From Opitutales bacterium (lineage in GTDB: Bacteria; Verrucomicrobiota; Verrucomicrobiia; Opitutales; UBA2987): 58,629 nt of DNA. The stretch spans positions 1-58,629 of the forward strand of contig JAJFLV010000066.1 in assembly GCA_021772535.1 (NCBI GenBank), read 5' to 3'. The notes under the pieces are model-generated. The model worked only from the letters and a program-made list of their open reading frames with translations. It was not told the DNA's origin and searched no databases. This document shows positions 18,990-28,054 of this stretch, one piece after another. Positions within the stretch are counted from its first letter, which is position 1. Each line of letters begins with the position of its first letter. A program made the translations under genes and the position numbers.

Positions 18990-21008
18990 ATGTGCGGAAT
19001 TGTGGGATTTACGGGTCATTCCCTCGATGAAGGGAAATTGCAAAGGGCAGTCGATTCGCTGCATCATCGGGGCCCTGACGGGAGCGGTATTTACATCGAT
19101 CCCCACGAGTGCGCAGGGTTGGGACACGCGCGTTTGTCGATCATCGATCTGGAAACCGGGGCTCAACCACTCTACGCCCAAAATGATGAATTGGTCCTGG
19201 TTTGCAATGGAGAGATTTATGACTTCGAAAGGATCAGAAATGAACTCCAAGCACTTGGTCACGAATTCTATACCAAAAGTGATTCGGAGGTAATCCTTCA
19301 TCTCTACAGGGAGTATGGAAAAGAATTCGTCCATCACCTGAGAGGCGAATTTGCCTTTCTGCTTCTGGACAAAAGTAAGCGTGTCTTAATTGCGGTTCGA
19401 GATCGTTTTGGCATTAAACCTTTATATTTTCACGAAAAGGAGGGAAAAATTATCTTTGCCTCGGAAGCCAAGGCAATTTTCGCGTCAGGATGCCATCAAC
19501 CGAAAATTGACGTAATTGCCGTAAGGAACTTTCTCAGCGGGGTTATCCCGGACTCGATATTTGAGGGTATTGAGGTGGTTCCGCCGGGATGCCTGATGGA
19601 GGTGAATCTGGAAAGCCTGGAACATGAGATCCGCCAATACTGGGATTTGGATTTGCCAGCCGAATGCGAAATCAATGATGACAAGGAACTCGATCATCAT
19701 GCGCAAACCGTCCACGAGGCTTTTGATGATGCGGTTCGTCTGCGTTTGCGCGCGGATGTCCCGGTGGGCGTCTATCTGAGTGGAGGAATTGACTCGTCAA
19801 TTGTTGCAGCATCGGCGGCCAAACAACATCCTGGCCGGATCAAGGCTTTTACCATATCCTTTCCGGGAGATGAAAATTTTAATGAGTATCGATTGGCCAA
19901 GGATATGGCCGAAAAGATTGGGGCTGAGTTCCATTCGGTTACCTGCGATAGCGAAACAATGCTCGAGAACACCGAGGATTGCCTATGGGTTTCCGAATTG
20001 CCGTTTCATAATTTTCACGGCGTTGCCAAATTTCTTCTGTCCCGTTTGGCTCGGCAGCACGTCAAAGTGGTTTTGACCGGGGAAGGCTCCGACGAGGTAT
20101 TTTTGGGGTATGTCTATTTTCAACCAGGCAAAGGCGCCATAACGAGCCAGATGGAAAACCGATTAAAGACGCGATGCCTTCCCAGCGGACCTCATATCTG
20201 TGAAATTATCGAGGCGATTGGTTTTCTGCCCTGGCAGGAACATGCGGAATTATTTTCAAAGGGACGACAGAAATTTATAAGAAGCCTTTTTCATTCTGGC
20301 CAACATTCGCGAATTTCCCAGAACCCCCCCCTTATATGGCTCAGGCGGCGTATTGAGCGAACTCAAACGGACGAACGGTCCCTGGTCAGAAAAATTCAAT
20401 ACTTCTGCATCAAAGCGGTAATGGCTCCCTATATCCTATCGATGCTTGGCGATCGGCAGGAAATGGGGCATTCCATAGAAGGGCGCACGCCTTTTCTCGA
20501 TCACCACCTGTTCGAAAAATCCCGGAAAATTCCAGACCGTTTCAAGATATGCAACGGGGTGGAGAAATATGTATTGCGGGAAGCGTTTAAAGACGAAATA
20601 ACCGACGAAATATACGGCCGTGAAAAATGGCCCTACTGCGCCCCGCCGTTGTGGATAAAAAAGGGCATTTATCCAATACTCGATCAGCTTTACGATCGTT
20701 ATCTATCCAAAGAGGCCATTGAGAAAAGCGGCATTTTCAATTATCGCATGATTCGGCGCTGCCGCTGGATGGCACGCCTTTTTTTCTTCGATTGCGCAAT
20801 AAAACGAAAATTGAACCAGATGTGTGTTTTCATTCTCACCGTGCAGATTCTGGACCGTCTTTACGTCCAAAATTTCGAGGAGAATCTGGATATACGGCGG
20901 GCTCAGGGGAAAGAATCCGCCAACAAGGTACCCTTGGCAACCTCAAGGCCAAAGGAAAAGAAGGTGTCACAGGTTAAAGATCCTGTATTGCAGAGCGAAT
21001 TGCTGTAA
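18990..21008 (+). CDS. asnB: Asparagine synthetase, glutamine-hydrolysing
   Basis: The enzyme makes asparagine, or a related amide, from aspartate, ATP and glutamine. The protein starts MCGIVGFTG, so Cys2, the glutaminase nucleophile, is exposed after Met removal. The class-II glutamine amidotransferase domain spans about 2-190 (HHRGPDGSG, ARLSIIDLETGAQP, CNGEIYDF). The synthetase domain has the ATP-binding PP-loop in VYLSGGIDSSIVAASA and LTGEGSDEVFLGY. At 672 aa it is longer than housekeeping AsnB (about 550) because of a C-terminal extension of about 100 residues with no recognised domain. Many such proteins amidate cell-surface glycans or peptides instead; the substrate here is unknown. 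A dead PEP-CTERM gene lies just downstream. Confidence 0.9.
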   Translation: MCGIVGFTGHSLDEGKLQRAVDSLHHRGPDGSGIYIDPHECAGLGHARLSIIDLETGAQPLYAQNDELVLVCNGEIYDFERIRNELQALGHEFYTKSDSEVILHLYREYGKEFVHHLRGEFAFLLLDKSKRVLIAVRDRFGIKPLYFHEKEGKIIFASEAKAIFASGCHQPKIDVIAVRNFLSGVIPDSIFEGIEVVPPGCLMEVNLESLEHEIRQYWDLDLPAECEINDDKELDHHAQTVHEAFDDAVRLRLRADVPVGVYLSGGIDSSIVAASAAKQHPGRIKAFTISFPGDENFNEYRLAKDMAEKIGAEFHSVTCDSETMLENTEDCLWVSELPFHNFHGVAKFLLSRLARQHVKVVLTGEGSDEVFLGYVYFQPGKGAITSQMENRLKTRCLPSGPHICEIIEAIGFLPWQEHAELFSKGRQKFIRSLFHSGQHSRISQNPPLIWLRRRIERTQTDERSLVRKIQYFCIKAVMAPYILSMLGDRQEMGHSIEGRTPFLDHHLFEKSRKIPDRFKICNGVEKYVLREAFKDEITDEIYGREKWPYCAPPLWIKKGIYPILDQLYDRYLSKEAIEKSGIFNYRMIRRCRWMARLFFFDCAIKRKLNQMCVFILTVQILDRLYVQNFEENLDIRRAQGKESANKVPLATSRPKEKKVSQVKDPVLQSELL

Positions 21009-21133
21009 TCCATTGGAAACTTCCTGGATACCATTTTTTAGAAAAGCCTCCCAATTTTGGAAATAAAGAAAAAGTTTGATTTTCAGGCTATATCCTTTAG
21101 AAATGACTCTACTACCTTCTCTTGATCCACACT
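21009..21133. other. Short spacer between asnB and the PEP-CTERM remnant
   Basis: AT-rich, with no terminator and no further gene seen. Confidence 0.3.
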
Positions 21134-21836
21134 GTGGTTTGCCTAAGTATATTCCGCTCAATTAGATTCGCGCCTTTTCTGGTTTTATTGACTGGATTTG
21201 CGAATTTAACTTTTTGGGGTCGTCATCGAAGGCCCCTTTGTTGAGGGGTCAGGCACCTGGACCACCATTCCCAATGGGGGCTTCGAGACCGGTAATATTT
21301 CTCAATGGAGTGATGATACATTTAGTAGAGGTAGTTTTTCGGCAACTTCGGATTTAGCCTTTGATGGAGGGTTTAGTGCCGGAGCCTCACCTTTTTCCAC
21401 ATTTAATGGAGCAGGGTTTGCTCTGAGACAGACCGTTTCAGTAACCGGTGGGCAGGATTACGTGCTCAGTGCCTTAGTTAATACAGGAAATATTTCCGGT
21501 GGGTAGGTTCGTCTCGATATTAATGTTAATGGAACTTTTATTGGTCTCGATCCTTCCGCAAACAATGGTACTTCCGAATGGCAGTTTCTCTCGGATACTT
21601 TCAGCATTCCTTCTGGTGTAAATTCAGTTAGCGTTCGGCTGGTCAGGGACGGGGCCGTAACCTTTAATGAAATCGCTCTTTTCGATGAAATAGGCTTAAC
21701 TCCCGCAGGAAGTTTTACCCCTCCGACCGCAATTCCCGAACCGAGTGTTTTTGCTTTGCTCGGGTTTGGAATATTTTTCGTAGTTTTTATGAAGGGGCGA
21801 AATATTCTTCGTTTTTGTGACAGTTATTTCCAATGA
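21134..21836 (+). pseudogene. Decayed PEP-CTERM exported protein gene (frameshift and in-frame TAG)
   Basis: Not in the ORF track. From GTG 21134 one frame encodes a signal peptide (IRFAPFLVLLTGFANLTF). At the T run 21211-21215 the frame breaks; removing one T gives LTFGVVIEGPFVEGSGTW. The next frame runs through NGGFETGNISQW, a carbohydrate-binding-like opening common in PEP-CTERM proteins, to an in-frame TAG at 21504-21506 and on to IPEPSVFALLGFGIFF, a PEP-CTERM sorting signal of Pro-Glu-Pro, hydrophobic helix and basic tail (MKGRN). Repaired, the protein is about 233 aa. PEP-CTERM proteins are cleaved and anchored by exosortase; none is in the window. TAG may stand where TGG (Trp) once was. 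The GTG start is uncertain. Confidence 0.8.
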
Positions 21837-21925
21837 ATAAGAAATGAAACCCCTTCAGGGTTTTGGGATTATAGAAGGTGTTTCGCTATCCAGGGATTGC
21901 ATTCCTGGTTGACGAATTTTGCCCC
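21835..21925 (+). repeat. Dispersed hairpin repeat, copy 1
   Basis: Starts GAATAAGAAATGAAACCCC, then a CCCTTCAGGG palindrome, a second stem around CCAGGGATTGCATTCCTGG, and GACGAATTTTGCCC. It matches copy 2 at 30637-30745 with similar spacing. It overlaps the last two bases of the PEP-CTERM stop codon. Such short double-hairpin repeats occur as extragenic elements in PVC-type genomes; the family is not named here. Confidence 0.7.
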
Positions 21926-22170
21926 CTCGCAAGCAACGAAAATTGATCCATTCCAATCTCTTGAAATAATATATGGGTTCTTTTTCTCATAAATGCATTG
22001 AAAAATCATAGTATTTTAATCAGCGTCAAAGAAACGTGTCTGCAAAGGTATCTTATTCATTCTGTTGGAAATGTTATGTCTGATGAAAGTTAGTCGTACC
22101 GCTGGGTTGATAAATATCCAAAAGACGCAAATTCGGGTTTCCATCCAGCCCTCGCGGGAAAAGCAAATTT
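21926..22170. other. Spacer upstream of the OlsF-like gene
   Basis: AT-rich. It should contain the promoter of the acyltransferase gene, but no clear -35/-10 pair or ribosome binding site was resolved. Confidence 0.25.
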
Positions 22171-24015
22171 ATGGTAAAAGCAGTAAAACCTCTCATTGAC
22201 CTAAAGTCGGCGGACCTCCGTTTTTTGCCGAATCGACTGTGTCCGCTGGTGGAGGATGTTTTTTCCTTTACGAGTATCAACGAGGTTTATGAGGAGATTT
22301 CCCGGCGGATGGCGGTGACCGGGTATGAAAAGAATTTTTTTGAAACGGCCATGGAAGTGCTGGGGCTTTCCTGTGAGATGGAAGAGGGAGACCTGGAAAA
22401 TATTCCTTTGGAGGGACCTGTCATCGTGGTAGCCAATCACCCTCTTGGCGGTATGGACGCAATCGTGCTGGGCGAAATACTCGCTCGGCGCCGCCAGGAT
22501 GCCCGCTTGATTGCCAATTATTTGCTGGACGGCATCAGTGAGCTGCGCCCCTGGGTTTACCAGGTGAGCCCATTTAACCGGCCCGATGCCGCCTGGATCA
22601 ATATGTCTGGCCTGAGGCAGAGTAGAGATTGGCTGCGCAATGGAGGATTGGTGGGAACCTTTCCCGCCGGCATGGTATCCCGGGCAAGCTTTCGGGATCG
22701 CTCCATAACCGACGGTCCCTGGAGCAATAGCGTTGCTCAACTGGCGCGCCGTACCAAGGCGACAGTGGTACCGGTCTATTTCGAAGGCCGTAATAGCCTC
22801 TTTTTTCAAACTATGGGGCTATTTCATCCACTTTTGAGAACGGTTTTGCTGCCTCGGGAATTTGTAGTACGAAAAGACCGGCAAATTCGGGTAAAAGTGG
22901 GCGCTCCGATAACCAGTCGGGCCTTGAGAGAATTTGAGACGGTTGAACAGGTAACAGCCTTTTTAAGGCTCAACGTTTACATGCTGAAAAACCGGTCAGG
23001 CCAGGATGGGGAAATACCCGCGAAGCATTTCTTTTTCGATAAACAGGTTACGAAAAATACTTTAGCTCCCATCATTTCTCCTCAACCGCCGGAGATGTTG
23101 AGCAGGGAAATAGAGGATCTTCCCGCTGATCAGCTTTTGGTCGGTTTTGGCGCCTTAAAGGTTTACTACGCCCGGGCAGAACAAATCCCGGAAACGCTGA
23201 AAGAGATTGGACGACTGAGGGAAATTACCTTTCGACAAGCCCAGGAAGGCACCGGCAAGCAATTCGATTTGGAGCCTTACGATTATTACTATCTGCAACT
23301 TTTTTTGTGGAACAGCGAAAAACGTGAAATCGTGGGCGGGTACCGGCTTGGAGGAACCGACGAAATCATTCCTCGTTACGGAATAAATGGTCTCTATACG
23401 AGCAAACTGTTCGCCTACAAAGCCGAATTTTTCACCAAAATGAATCCTGCCCTGGAATTGGGACGTTCGTTTATTCGCCCGGAATACCAGAAAACGCGCT
23501 CAGCCCTGGCGTTGGTCTGGAAAGGCATCGGGGAGTACATTTCTCGCAACATGCGTTACAGAATTTTATTCGGGGCTGTCAGCACGAGCCAGGATTATCT
23601 GGTTATATCGAAAAAAATCATCATGGAGTTTCTTCGCCAAAATGCCCTCGATCCCTCCCTGGTCCCTTTTGTAAAAGCCAAAAATCCTCCCCCAAAATCA
23701 AAATTCGCTCCTTCGGAAAGAGAATCTATTGGCAAGGGCCTGCAGCGGATTGACGATGTGTCCTCCTTGATCTCAGGACTGGAAAAGGATGGCAAGGGCG
23801 TCCCGGTGCTTTTGCGGCAATACCTGAAATTTAACGGCTCTATCATCAGCTTCACCATTAACAATGACTTTAGCAATGTGATGGAAAGTCTTGTTGTGGT
23901 GGACTTGATGCGCAGTGAAAAAAGTGTCCTCAAGAGGTTTGTGGGAGAGAATAAAATAGACCGATTTCTTGATTTTCACAGTCAGGACAAGGCTTCCAGA
24001 GCCACAACCCGGTAG
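22171..24015 (+). CDS. Bifunctional acyltransferase, OlsF-like (PlsC domain + GNAT-type N-acyltransferase)
   Basis: The 614-aa protein fuses two acyltransferases. The N-terminal half (about 60-290) is a lysophospholipid acyltransferase with the H(X)4D motif in VVANHPLGGMDAIVLG and a substrate motif at GTFPAGMVSRASF. The C-terminal half (about 310-610) resembles OlsB/hemolysin-type N-acyltransferases (REITFRQAQEGTGK, LELGRSFIRPEYQK). The order matches OlsF, in which the C-terminal domain N-acylates ornithine and the N-terminal domain adds the second acyl chain to form ornithine lipid. Non-phosphorus membrane lipid synthesis is therefore the likely role; the amino acid acylated is not shown. 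It is single and convergent with the GH13 gene. Confidence 0.82.
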   Translation: MVKAVKPLIDLKSADLRFLPNRLCPLVEDVFSFTSINEVYEEISRRMAVTGYEKNFFETAMEVLGLSCEMEEGDLENIPLEGPVIVVANHPLGGMDAIVLGEILARRRQDARLIANYLLDGISELRPWVYQVSPFNRPDAAWINMSGLRQSRDWLRNGGLVGTFPAGMVSRASFRDRSITDGPWSNSVAQLARRTKATVVPVYFEGRNSLFFQTMGLFHPLLRTVLLPREFVVRKDRQIRVKVGAPITSRALREFETVEQVTAFLRLNVYMLKNRSGQDGEIPAKHFFFDKQVTKNTLAPIISPQPPEMLSREIEDLPADQLLVGFGALKVYYARAEQIPETLKEIGRLREITFRQAQEGTGKQFDLEPYDYYYLQLFLWNSEKREIVGGYRLGGTDEIIPRYGINGLYTSKLFAYKAEFFTKMNPALELGRSFIRPEYQKTRSALALVWKGIGEYISRNMRYRILFGAVSTSQDYLVISKKIIMEFLRQNALDPSLVPFVKAKNPPPKSKFAPSERESIGKGLQRIDDVSSLISGLEKDGKGVPVLLRQYLKFNGSIISFTINNDFSNVMESLVVVDLMRSEKSVLKRFVGENKIDRFLDFHSQDKASRATTR

Positions 24016-24234
24016 GTTGGTCAGTTGTAACAATTGGCGGGGTGTAATAACACCCTCATGGTGGATTCCGAGATCGATTTACGAACGAGAGGTCCTTGGA
24101 GGGAATCTTAGAGGGTGTCTAAGAAGTGGAAATGTGCGATGGTGCGCGACCTTCGATGCCCGCCCGGCATCCCTTGGGGACAGAGTGTTTTGAGGCATCA
24201 GCGGCGTTGCATCAACCGAGTAAGGGCTTCCAGT
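24016..24234. repeat. Convergent spacer holding a GC-rich possible MITE remnant
   Basis: Between the convergent acyltransferase and GH13 genes, 24112-24225 carries GC-rich sequence starting AGGGTGTCTAAGAAGTGG and ending near GGCGTTGCATCAACC, with self-complementary CGATGCCCGCCCGGCATC. The edges and style suggest a decayed miniature element. No matching second copy is confirmed in this window. Confidence 0.25.
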
Positions 24235-25980
24235 TCAAACTTGCAACCAGATGTATTTGTATGGTTTGAGGGTGATGGTGTCTTTAGTCCTCAGCTTGAG
24301 TACTTTTGAAGTTATGATGGAGAGGATGGACTCCTTATCGGCAAAAGGCGGGTATATTTCCGGCAGGGATTTTTTGATGGTGCTGGAAGTAAAATTGTAG
24401 AGGCAAACGATTGTTTCATTTGAATTTGGGGAGATGCGCACCAACCCAAACAATTCGGAGCCTAATTCCAGGATTTCCTGCTTTCCGTCTGGATGAAAGG
24501 CGGGATGCTGGTTGCGGCGATTGAGTAATTTGAGGTATCTTCGGTAAACGTAGGCAGCGGTTTGTTCAGAGTTGTTTAGCTTGCTCTTTAATTCATCCAA
24601 ATCCCATTTTTTTCGGTTGATGGCCCGGTTTTGGCCCGTTGTCTTGACACCTTCAAGGTTGTTTTCCGCTCCAATCAAGCTGTTGAAATAGATTGCGGGG
24701 ATCCCTTTCAATGAGAGGGCAACGGCCTGAGAACAGAGGAATCGGGCAGCCTCATGCTCGGGTTTTTTGATTAATCGAAGGGCGTCAAAAAAAGTTATGT
24801 TTAATTCGTAAGAACTTTTCGTGCCGTCCGGATTTCGTTTTTGTGAAACTCGTCCACCCCTTTTTTTGGTTTGTTGCAGGAGCCACTTAATTTCCGCTGA
24901 CGGCAGGAGGTTTTCTACCGGCCGCAAACCGATGCCATCATGGGAAGCGGTGAAGTTGAGGAAAGCGCAATTCTTGGGCAAAGGTTGCAGATTTTTTGCC
25001 CAATTTACAAGGTAGGTCGAATCTCCTTTCAACAAAGCGTGCAAAAGCAATGGCGGAAGAGCGAACTGGTAAACCATGTGGGCTTCGTCCCCTTTTCCAA
25101 AATAGCTGATGTTTTCATCGTGGGGCACATTGGTTTCGGTCAGGAGGATTACTTCCGGGGCAGCTACAGTGAGGATATCCCTGAGCAGTTTAACAATCTC
25201 ATGAGTTTGCGGCTGGTGGAGACAGTCCGTCCCCAGGTTTTTCCACAAAAAAGCCACCGCATCCAGCCGAATGAAGCGCGCACCTTTGGAAATATAGTTA
25301 AACAGGATGTCCAGGAATTCGAAAAAAAGGTCCGGGTTCTGCCAATTGAGGTCCACCTGGTCGGCACTGAAAGTAGTCCATAAATGGACTTCGCCATCCT
25401 GGGTCTGGGCAGGGGTCAAGAGAGGTGAAGACCGAGGCCGGACGACCATGCTGAAGTCGGTTTTTGGATCCATGGGGAGGAAGTAGTAACGAGCCGGAGC
25501 AATACCATTGACGAAGTCCTTGAACCAGGAATTTCCTACGGAACAATGGTTAAGAACAAGATCGAACATGAGGTGAAAGTTTCCGCAGAAGGCCTCCACA
25601 TCTTTCCACTCTCCGTAATCGGGAGAAACTTCCCGGTGGTCGATGACAGAAAATCCATCGTCGGAGGACCAGGGAAAAAAAGGAAGAAGATGGACGGTGC
25701 GGATAGCGCCCCGGAGGCGGCGATAGAGAAACCGGTTGAGAGTATCCAAGGGGTGCTCCCCTTCCCTTGTCAGCATATCGGGATAGGTAATCAGGACGGT
25801 GTCTTGTTCGTCCCAGCGGCTTGTCACCGATTTGGTTTGGGTCCTTATACCGACACCGTATCGGCCAAGACACATGAGCAAACGTTCAAAGAGGTGTTCC
25901 ACTTCCGATCCATAAAGTTTTCGCAATCGGCGGTGAATCTGCTCTGCCCGGTTTCTTCTAATGAATTTATAACTCGGCAC
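24235..25980 (-). CDS. GH13_18 glycoside phosphorylase (sucrose / glucosylglycerate phosphorylase family)
   Basis: The 581-aa protein is a (beta/alpha)8 glucosidase-fold enzyme of the sucrose-phosphorylase group, which splits alpha-glucosides with phosphate to give glucose 1-phosphate. The nucleophile Asp is in FIRLDAVAFLWK, the acid/base Glu in LLTETNVPH and the third acidic residue in TASHDGIGLRP. The family contains enzymes for sucrose, glucosylglycerol and glucosylglycerate. Because a GpgS-type synthase lies nearby, glucosylglycerate is a reasonable guess, but motifs alone do not decide. It follows the glycosyltransferase by 10 nt on the same strand, so they form an operon. Confidence 0.87.
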   Translation of the reverse strand: MPSYKFIRRNRAEQIHRRLRKLYGSEVEHLFERLLMCLGRYGVGIRTQTKSVTSRWDEQDTVLITYPDMLTREGEHPLDTLNRFLYRRLRGAIRTVHLLPFFPWSSDDGFSVIDHREVSPDYGEWKDVEAFCGNFHLMFDLVLNHCSVGNSWFKDFVNGIAPARYYFLPMDPKTDFSMVVRPRSSPLLTPAQTQDGEVHLWTTFSADQVDLNWQNPDLFFEFLDILFNYISKGARFIRLDAVAFLWKNLGTDCLHQPQTHEIVKLLRDILTVAAPEVILLTETNVPHDENISYFGKGDEAHMVYQFALPPLLLHALLKGDSTYLVNWAKNLQPLPKNCAFLNFTASHDGIGLRPVENLLPSAEIKWLLQQTKKRGGRVSQKRNPDGTKSSYELNITFFDALRLIKKPEHEAARFLCSQAVALSLKGIPAIYFNSLIGAENNLEGVKTTGQNRAINRKKWDLDELKSKLNNSEQTAAYVYRRYLKLLNRRNQHPAFHPDGKQEILELGSELFGLVRISPNSNETIVCLYNFTSSTIKKSLPEIYPPFADKESILSIITSKVLKLRTKDTITLKPYKYIWLQV

Positions 25981-25990
25981 AGTTCGATTC

Positions 25991-27256
25991 CTAGGGTTGA
26001 TAACCGGTCACAGAGGTCAACACGGTGCGTAAACACCGCCGCAAAAGCCGGTAACTGTAGTATTGGCGCGCCACACGGTAATTGTGATCCACCATTTTCC
26101 GGCGTGTTTTGGGATCCTCGAGAACACGACGGACATCGCTCACGGTTTCATTGGTTATGAATCCATCGATCACGACCAACCTGAATCCTTTGGGCTCGAT
26201 GTCCTGAATGAAGATGGAGTAGCGGTTGACCACCAATGGTACCTTGAAATAGATAGCTTCGAGCAAGGCGTTTCCAAATCCCTCGTAATTACTCGGATAG
26301 GTGACCAGGTCGGCATGCGGATAAAGATCCCAGAGGGTATAAATCTTTTTCCCATTCGCATCGAATTGGCGGACATCGCCGATGCGGTCGGATATAAGAC
26401 GCAAATCGACATTTTCCTCACGCGCTAGATCTTCTATAAGGTTTTGATATTCATAGCCTTCGTCTCCCGCGTCATGGGAGATGACGAGTTTGTACTTGTC
26501 CGGATTGCCCAACCTGCCAACCAGTTTAATGGCATGCTCAATGCCCTTTCGCGGAACAATGCGAGTGGGTTGAAGGATAAAAACATCGTCGGGTCGAAGG
26601 CCGATCTGCGCCCGCACATCTTTGGCATATTGGTCAGGTTGAGGCGGGGGGTTGGCAAAATCGAAGACATTGGGAATGAGCATGGAGCTGATGCCCTTGC
26701 GCAAAGAGAGCTGTTCCTGAGCAGCACGATTGATGACGGTGTGGCTTATGTTGGGGATAATAGGAGGAAAAGCCATCTCCAGATAGTCAGTTACCGCGTT
26801 GATGGCGTAGCGGGTACGTTCCCAATGGAAGTCATGGTGGTGGGCGATGGCAGGCATCTGAGTTTCGGCCAAAAATTCGGTTATGGCCAAGGCCAGGGGA
26901 ATATGCATGGGGATGGCCAAGGCGTTTTCAGGAACCAGCATATCAATGTCAAATCGATCTACAAATTCGTAAAGGGTGTTTTTTAAATAGGCCGTTATGT
27001 CCTGGATGCGCTCTGTGACAAGACGGGAGCGATGGGTCCGCTTCCAGATTTTATCCATCAGCCAAATATTTTCCGGATGCCCGAAATAGGCCTCCGGGAT
27101 GCAATGGCTTACGTCAGGGTGCCGGTCGCTACGGCCACTGTACCAAAAGCTGACGTGCTGATCCTCCCAGAGCATCTGGGCCCATTTGGCGCTCTCCAGA
27201 GACACCCCATCCGTTCCTGCAAAGCGGGTGGAAACGAAACCGATATTTTTAGCCAT
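25991..27256 (-). CDS. GT4-type glycosyltransferase, possible mannosylglucosylglycerate synthase
   Basis: The 421-aa protein has a GT-B fold. The N-terminal domain starts MAKNIGFVSTRFAGTDGVS. The C-terminal domain has ILQPTRIVPRKGIEHAIKL and YPSNYEGFGNALLEAIYFK, the E-x7-E donor-binding region of GT4 enzymes. There is no signal peptide. It is first in a two-gene operon with the GH13_18 phosphorylase. Together with a GpgS-like enzyme 5 kb away, a role in glucosylglycerate or mannosylglucosylglycerate metabolism is likely; alternatives are sucrose- or trehalose-type synthases. Donor and acceptor are unproven. Confidence 0.8.
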   Translation of the reverse strand: MAKNIGFVSTRFAGTDGVSLESAKWAQMLWEDQHVSFWYSGRSDRHPDVSHCIPEAYFGHPENIWLMDKIWKRTHRSRLVTERIQDITAYLKNTLYEFVDRFDIDMLVPENALAIPMHIPLALAITEFLAETQMPAIAHHHDFHWERTRYAINAVTDYLEMAFPPIIPNISHTVINRAAQEQLSLRKGISSMLIPNVFDFANPPPQPDQYAKDVRAQIGLRPDDVFILQPTRIVPRKGIEHAIKLVGRLGNPDKYKLVISHDAGDEGYEYQNLIEDLAREENVDLRLISDRIGDVRQFDANGKKIYTLWDLYPHADLVTYPSNYEGFGNALLEAIYFKVPLVVNRYSIFIQDIEPKGFRLVVIDGFITNETVSDVRRVLEDPKTRRKMVDHNYRVARQYYSYRLLRRCLRTVLTSVTGYQP

Positions 27257-28054
27257 TCTGGTTTATCAGGACCTCTGCCAGGAACTGCCTATGCAGAAGC
27301 CACTGGCAAACAACCCAAGAATAAGGTATGTTTTAAAAGACATTACCCATGAACAACTTCTGCGCAAGGAGCAAGGCCAATTTTTCTCTGGCAATGAAGG
27401 TATTATCCGCCAATAAGGAGCAAATCACAAGAACTGAGGAAGTTTGGCAAAGGACAGGTTAAGTTTCCTATTGGATTGGATGATAAGTAACCTCCAAATA
27501 ATTCTAGCAATTTTTTAGGAGTGAGTGATAAATATTTAGAACCTATCTCAAATTCGATGATGTTGATGCAGAGAGCAATTATGCATTTTGAGCAAGGCGC
27601 GATGGGGCTTGCCGGGCTGGCAGCCCTGCTGCCCCGCCGGAACGCTACAAACATCATTCATCTGCGACTTTGAGATAGGTTCTAAAGTGGAAGGGGTATG
27701 ATAAAATCCAATCGCCACTGAATTTGGGATAGGCTTTGGAACCCACATAAAGGGCGTCTAAATTGAAATTGTTTATTTGTTTATCATGGCTTGATTACGC
27801 TATAATACCCATACCTTAAAATTCGCTGCAATTCACCTTTAGTGTCCGGAAAACTAGGCTTTAAAAACGGGTTCATTTTCCGGGAATATATTTGATTCAA
27901 ATTATCTCTAAACATTTAACCGAACATTATCTTAATTCCAATTATTGTTACATAGAGGACGTCTAAAATAGACAGGTTGTTCATAATCGTAATTTAACGA
28001 TACCACTAAACCAGGATTTTGACCGACTAAAGAAAGGCCCACAAGACTTTTGAT
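27257..28054. other. Intergenic region carrying a MITE
   Basis: Between the divergent glycosyltransferase and YHS genes. Its main content is the TA-flanked MITE at 27537-27684. A further degenerate copy of the MITE end (GAATTTGGGATAGGC, about 27720-27734) lies just to its right. The rest is AT-rich and should hold the divergent promoters, none of which was resolved. Confidence 0.4.
27537..27684 (+). mobile_element. MITE copy A, 144 bp plus TA flanks
   Basis: Ends are GAACCTATCTCAAATTCG (27539 onward) and CGACTTTGAGATAGGTTC (to 27682), imperfect inverted repeats flanked by TA on both sides, as for elements that duplicate a TA target (IS630/Tc1-type or some IS5 groups). It has no transposase. 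It matches copy B (46140-46409, opposite orientation) over both ends but lacks about 120 bp of the middle, with a GCT microhomology at the junction, so it is an internal-deletion derivative. A GC-rich centre forms a hairpin. Confidence 0.85.

Noticed and set aside
18644-21008. Lasso-peptide cluster (small ORF plus asparagine synthetase homologue)
   Set aside because: The synthetase keeps its glutaminase Cys2, and no leader protease or transporter gene is adjacent.
21504-21506. TAG in the PEP-CTERM gene as a recoded codon
   Set aside because: A frameshift in the same gene makes loss of function or assembly error simpler, and no other gene shows in-frame TAG.
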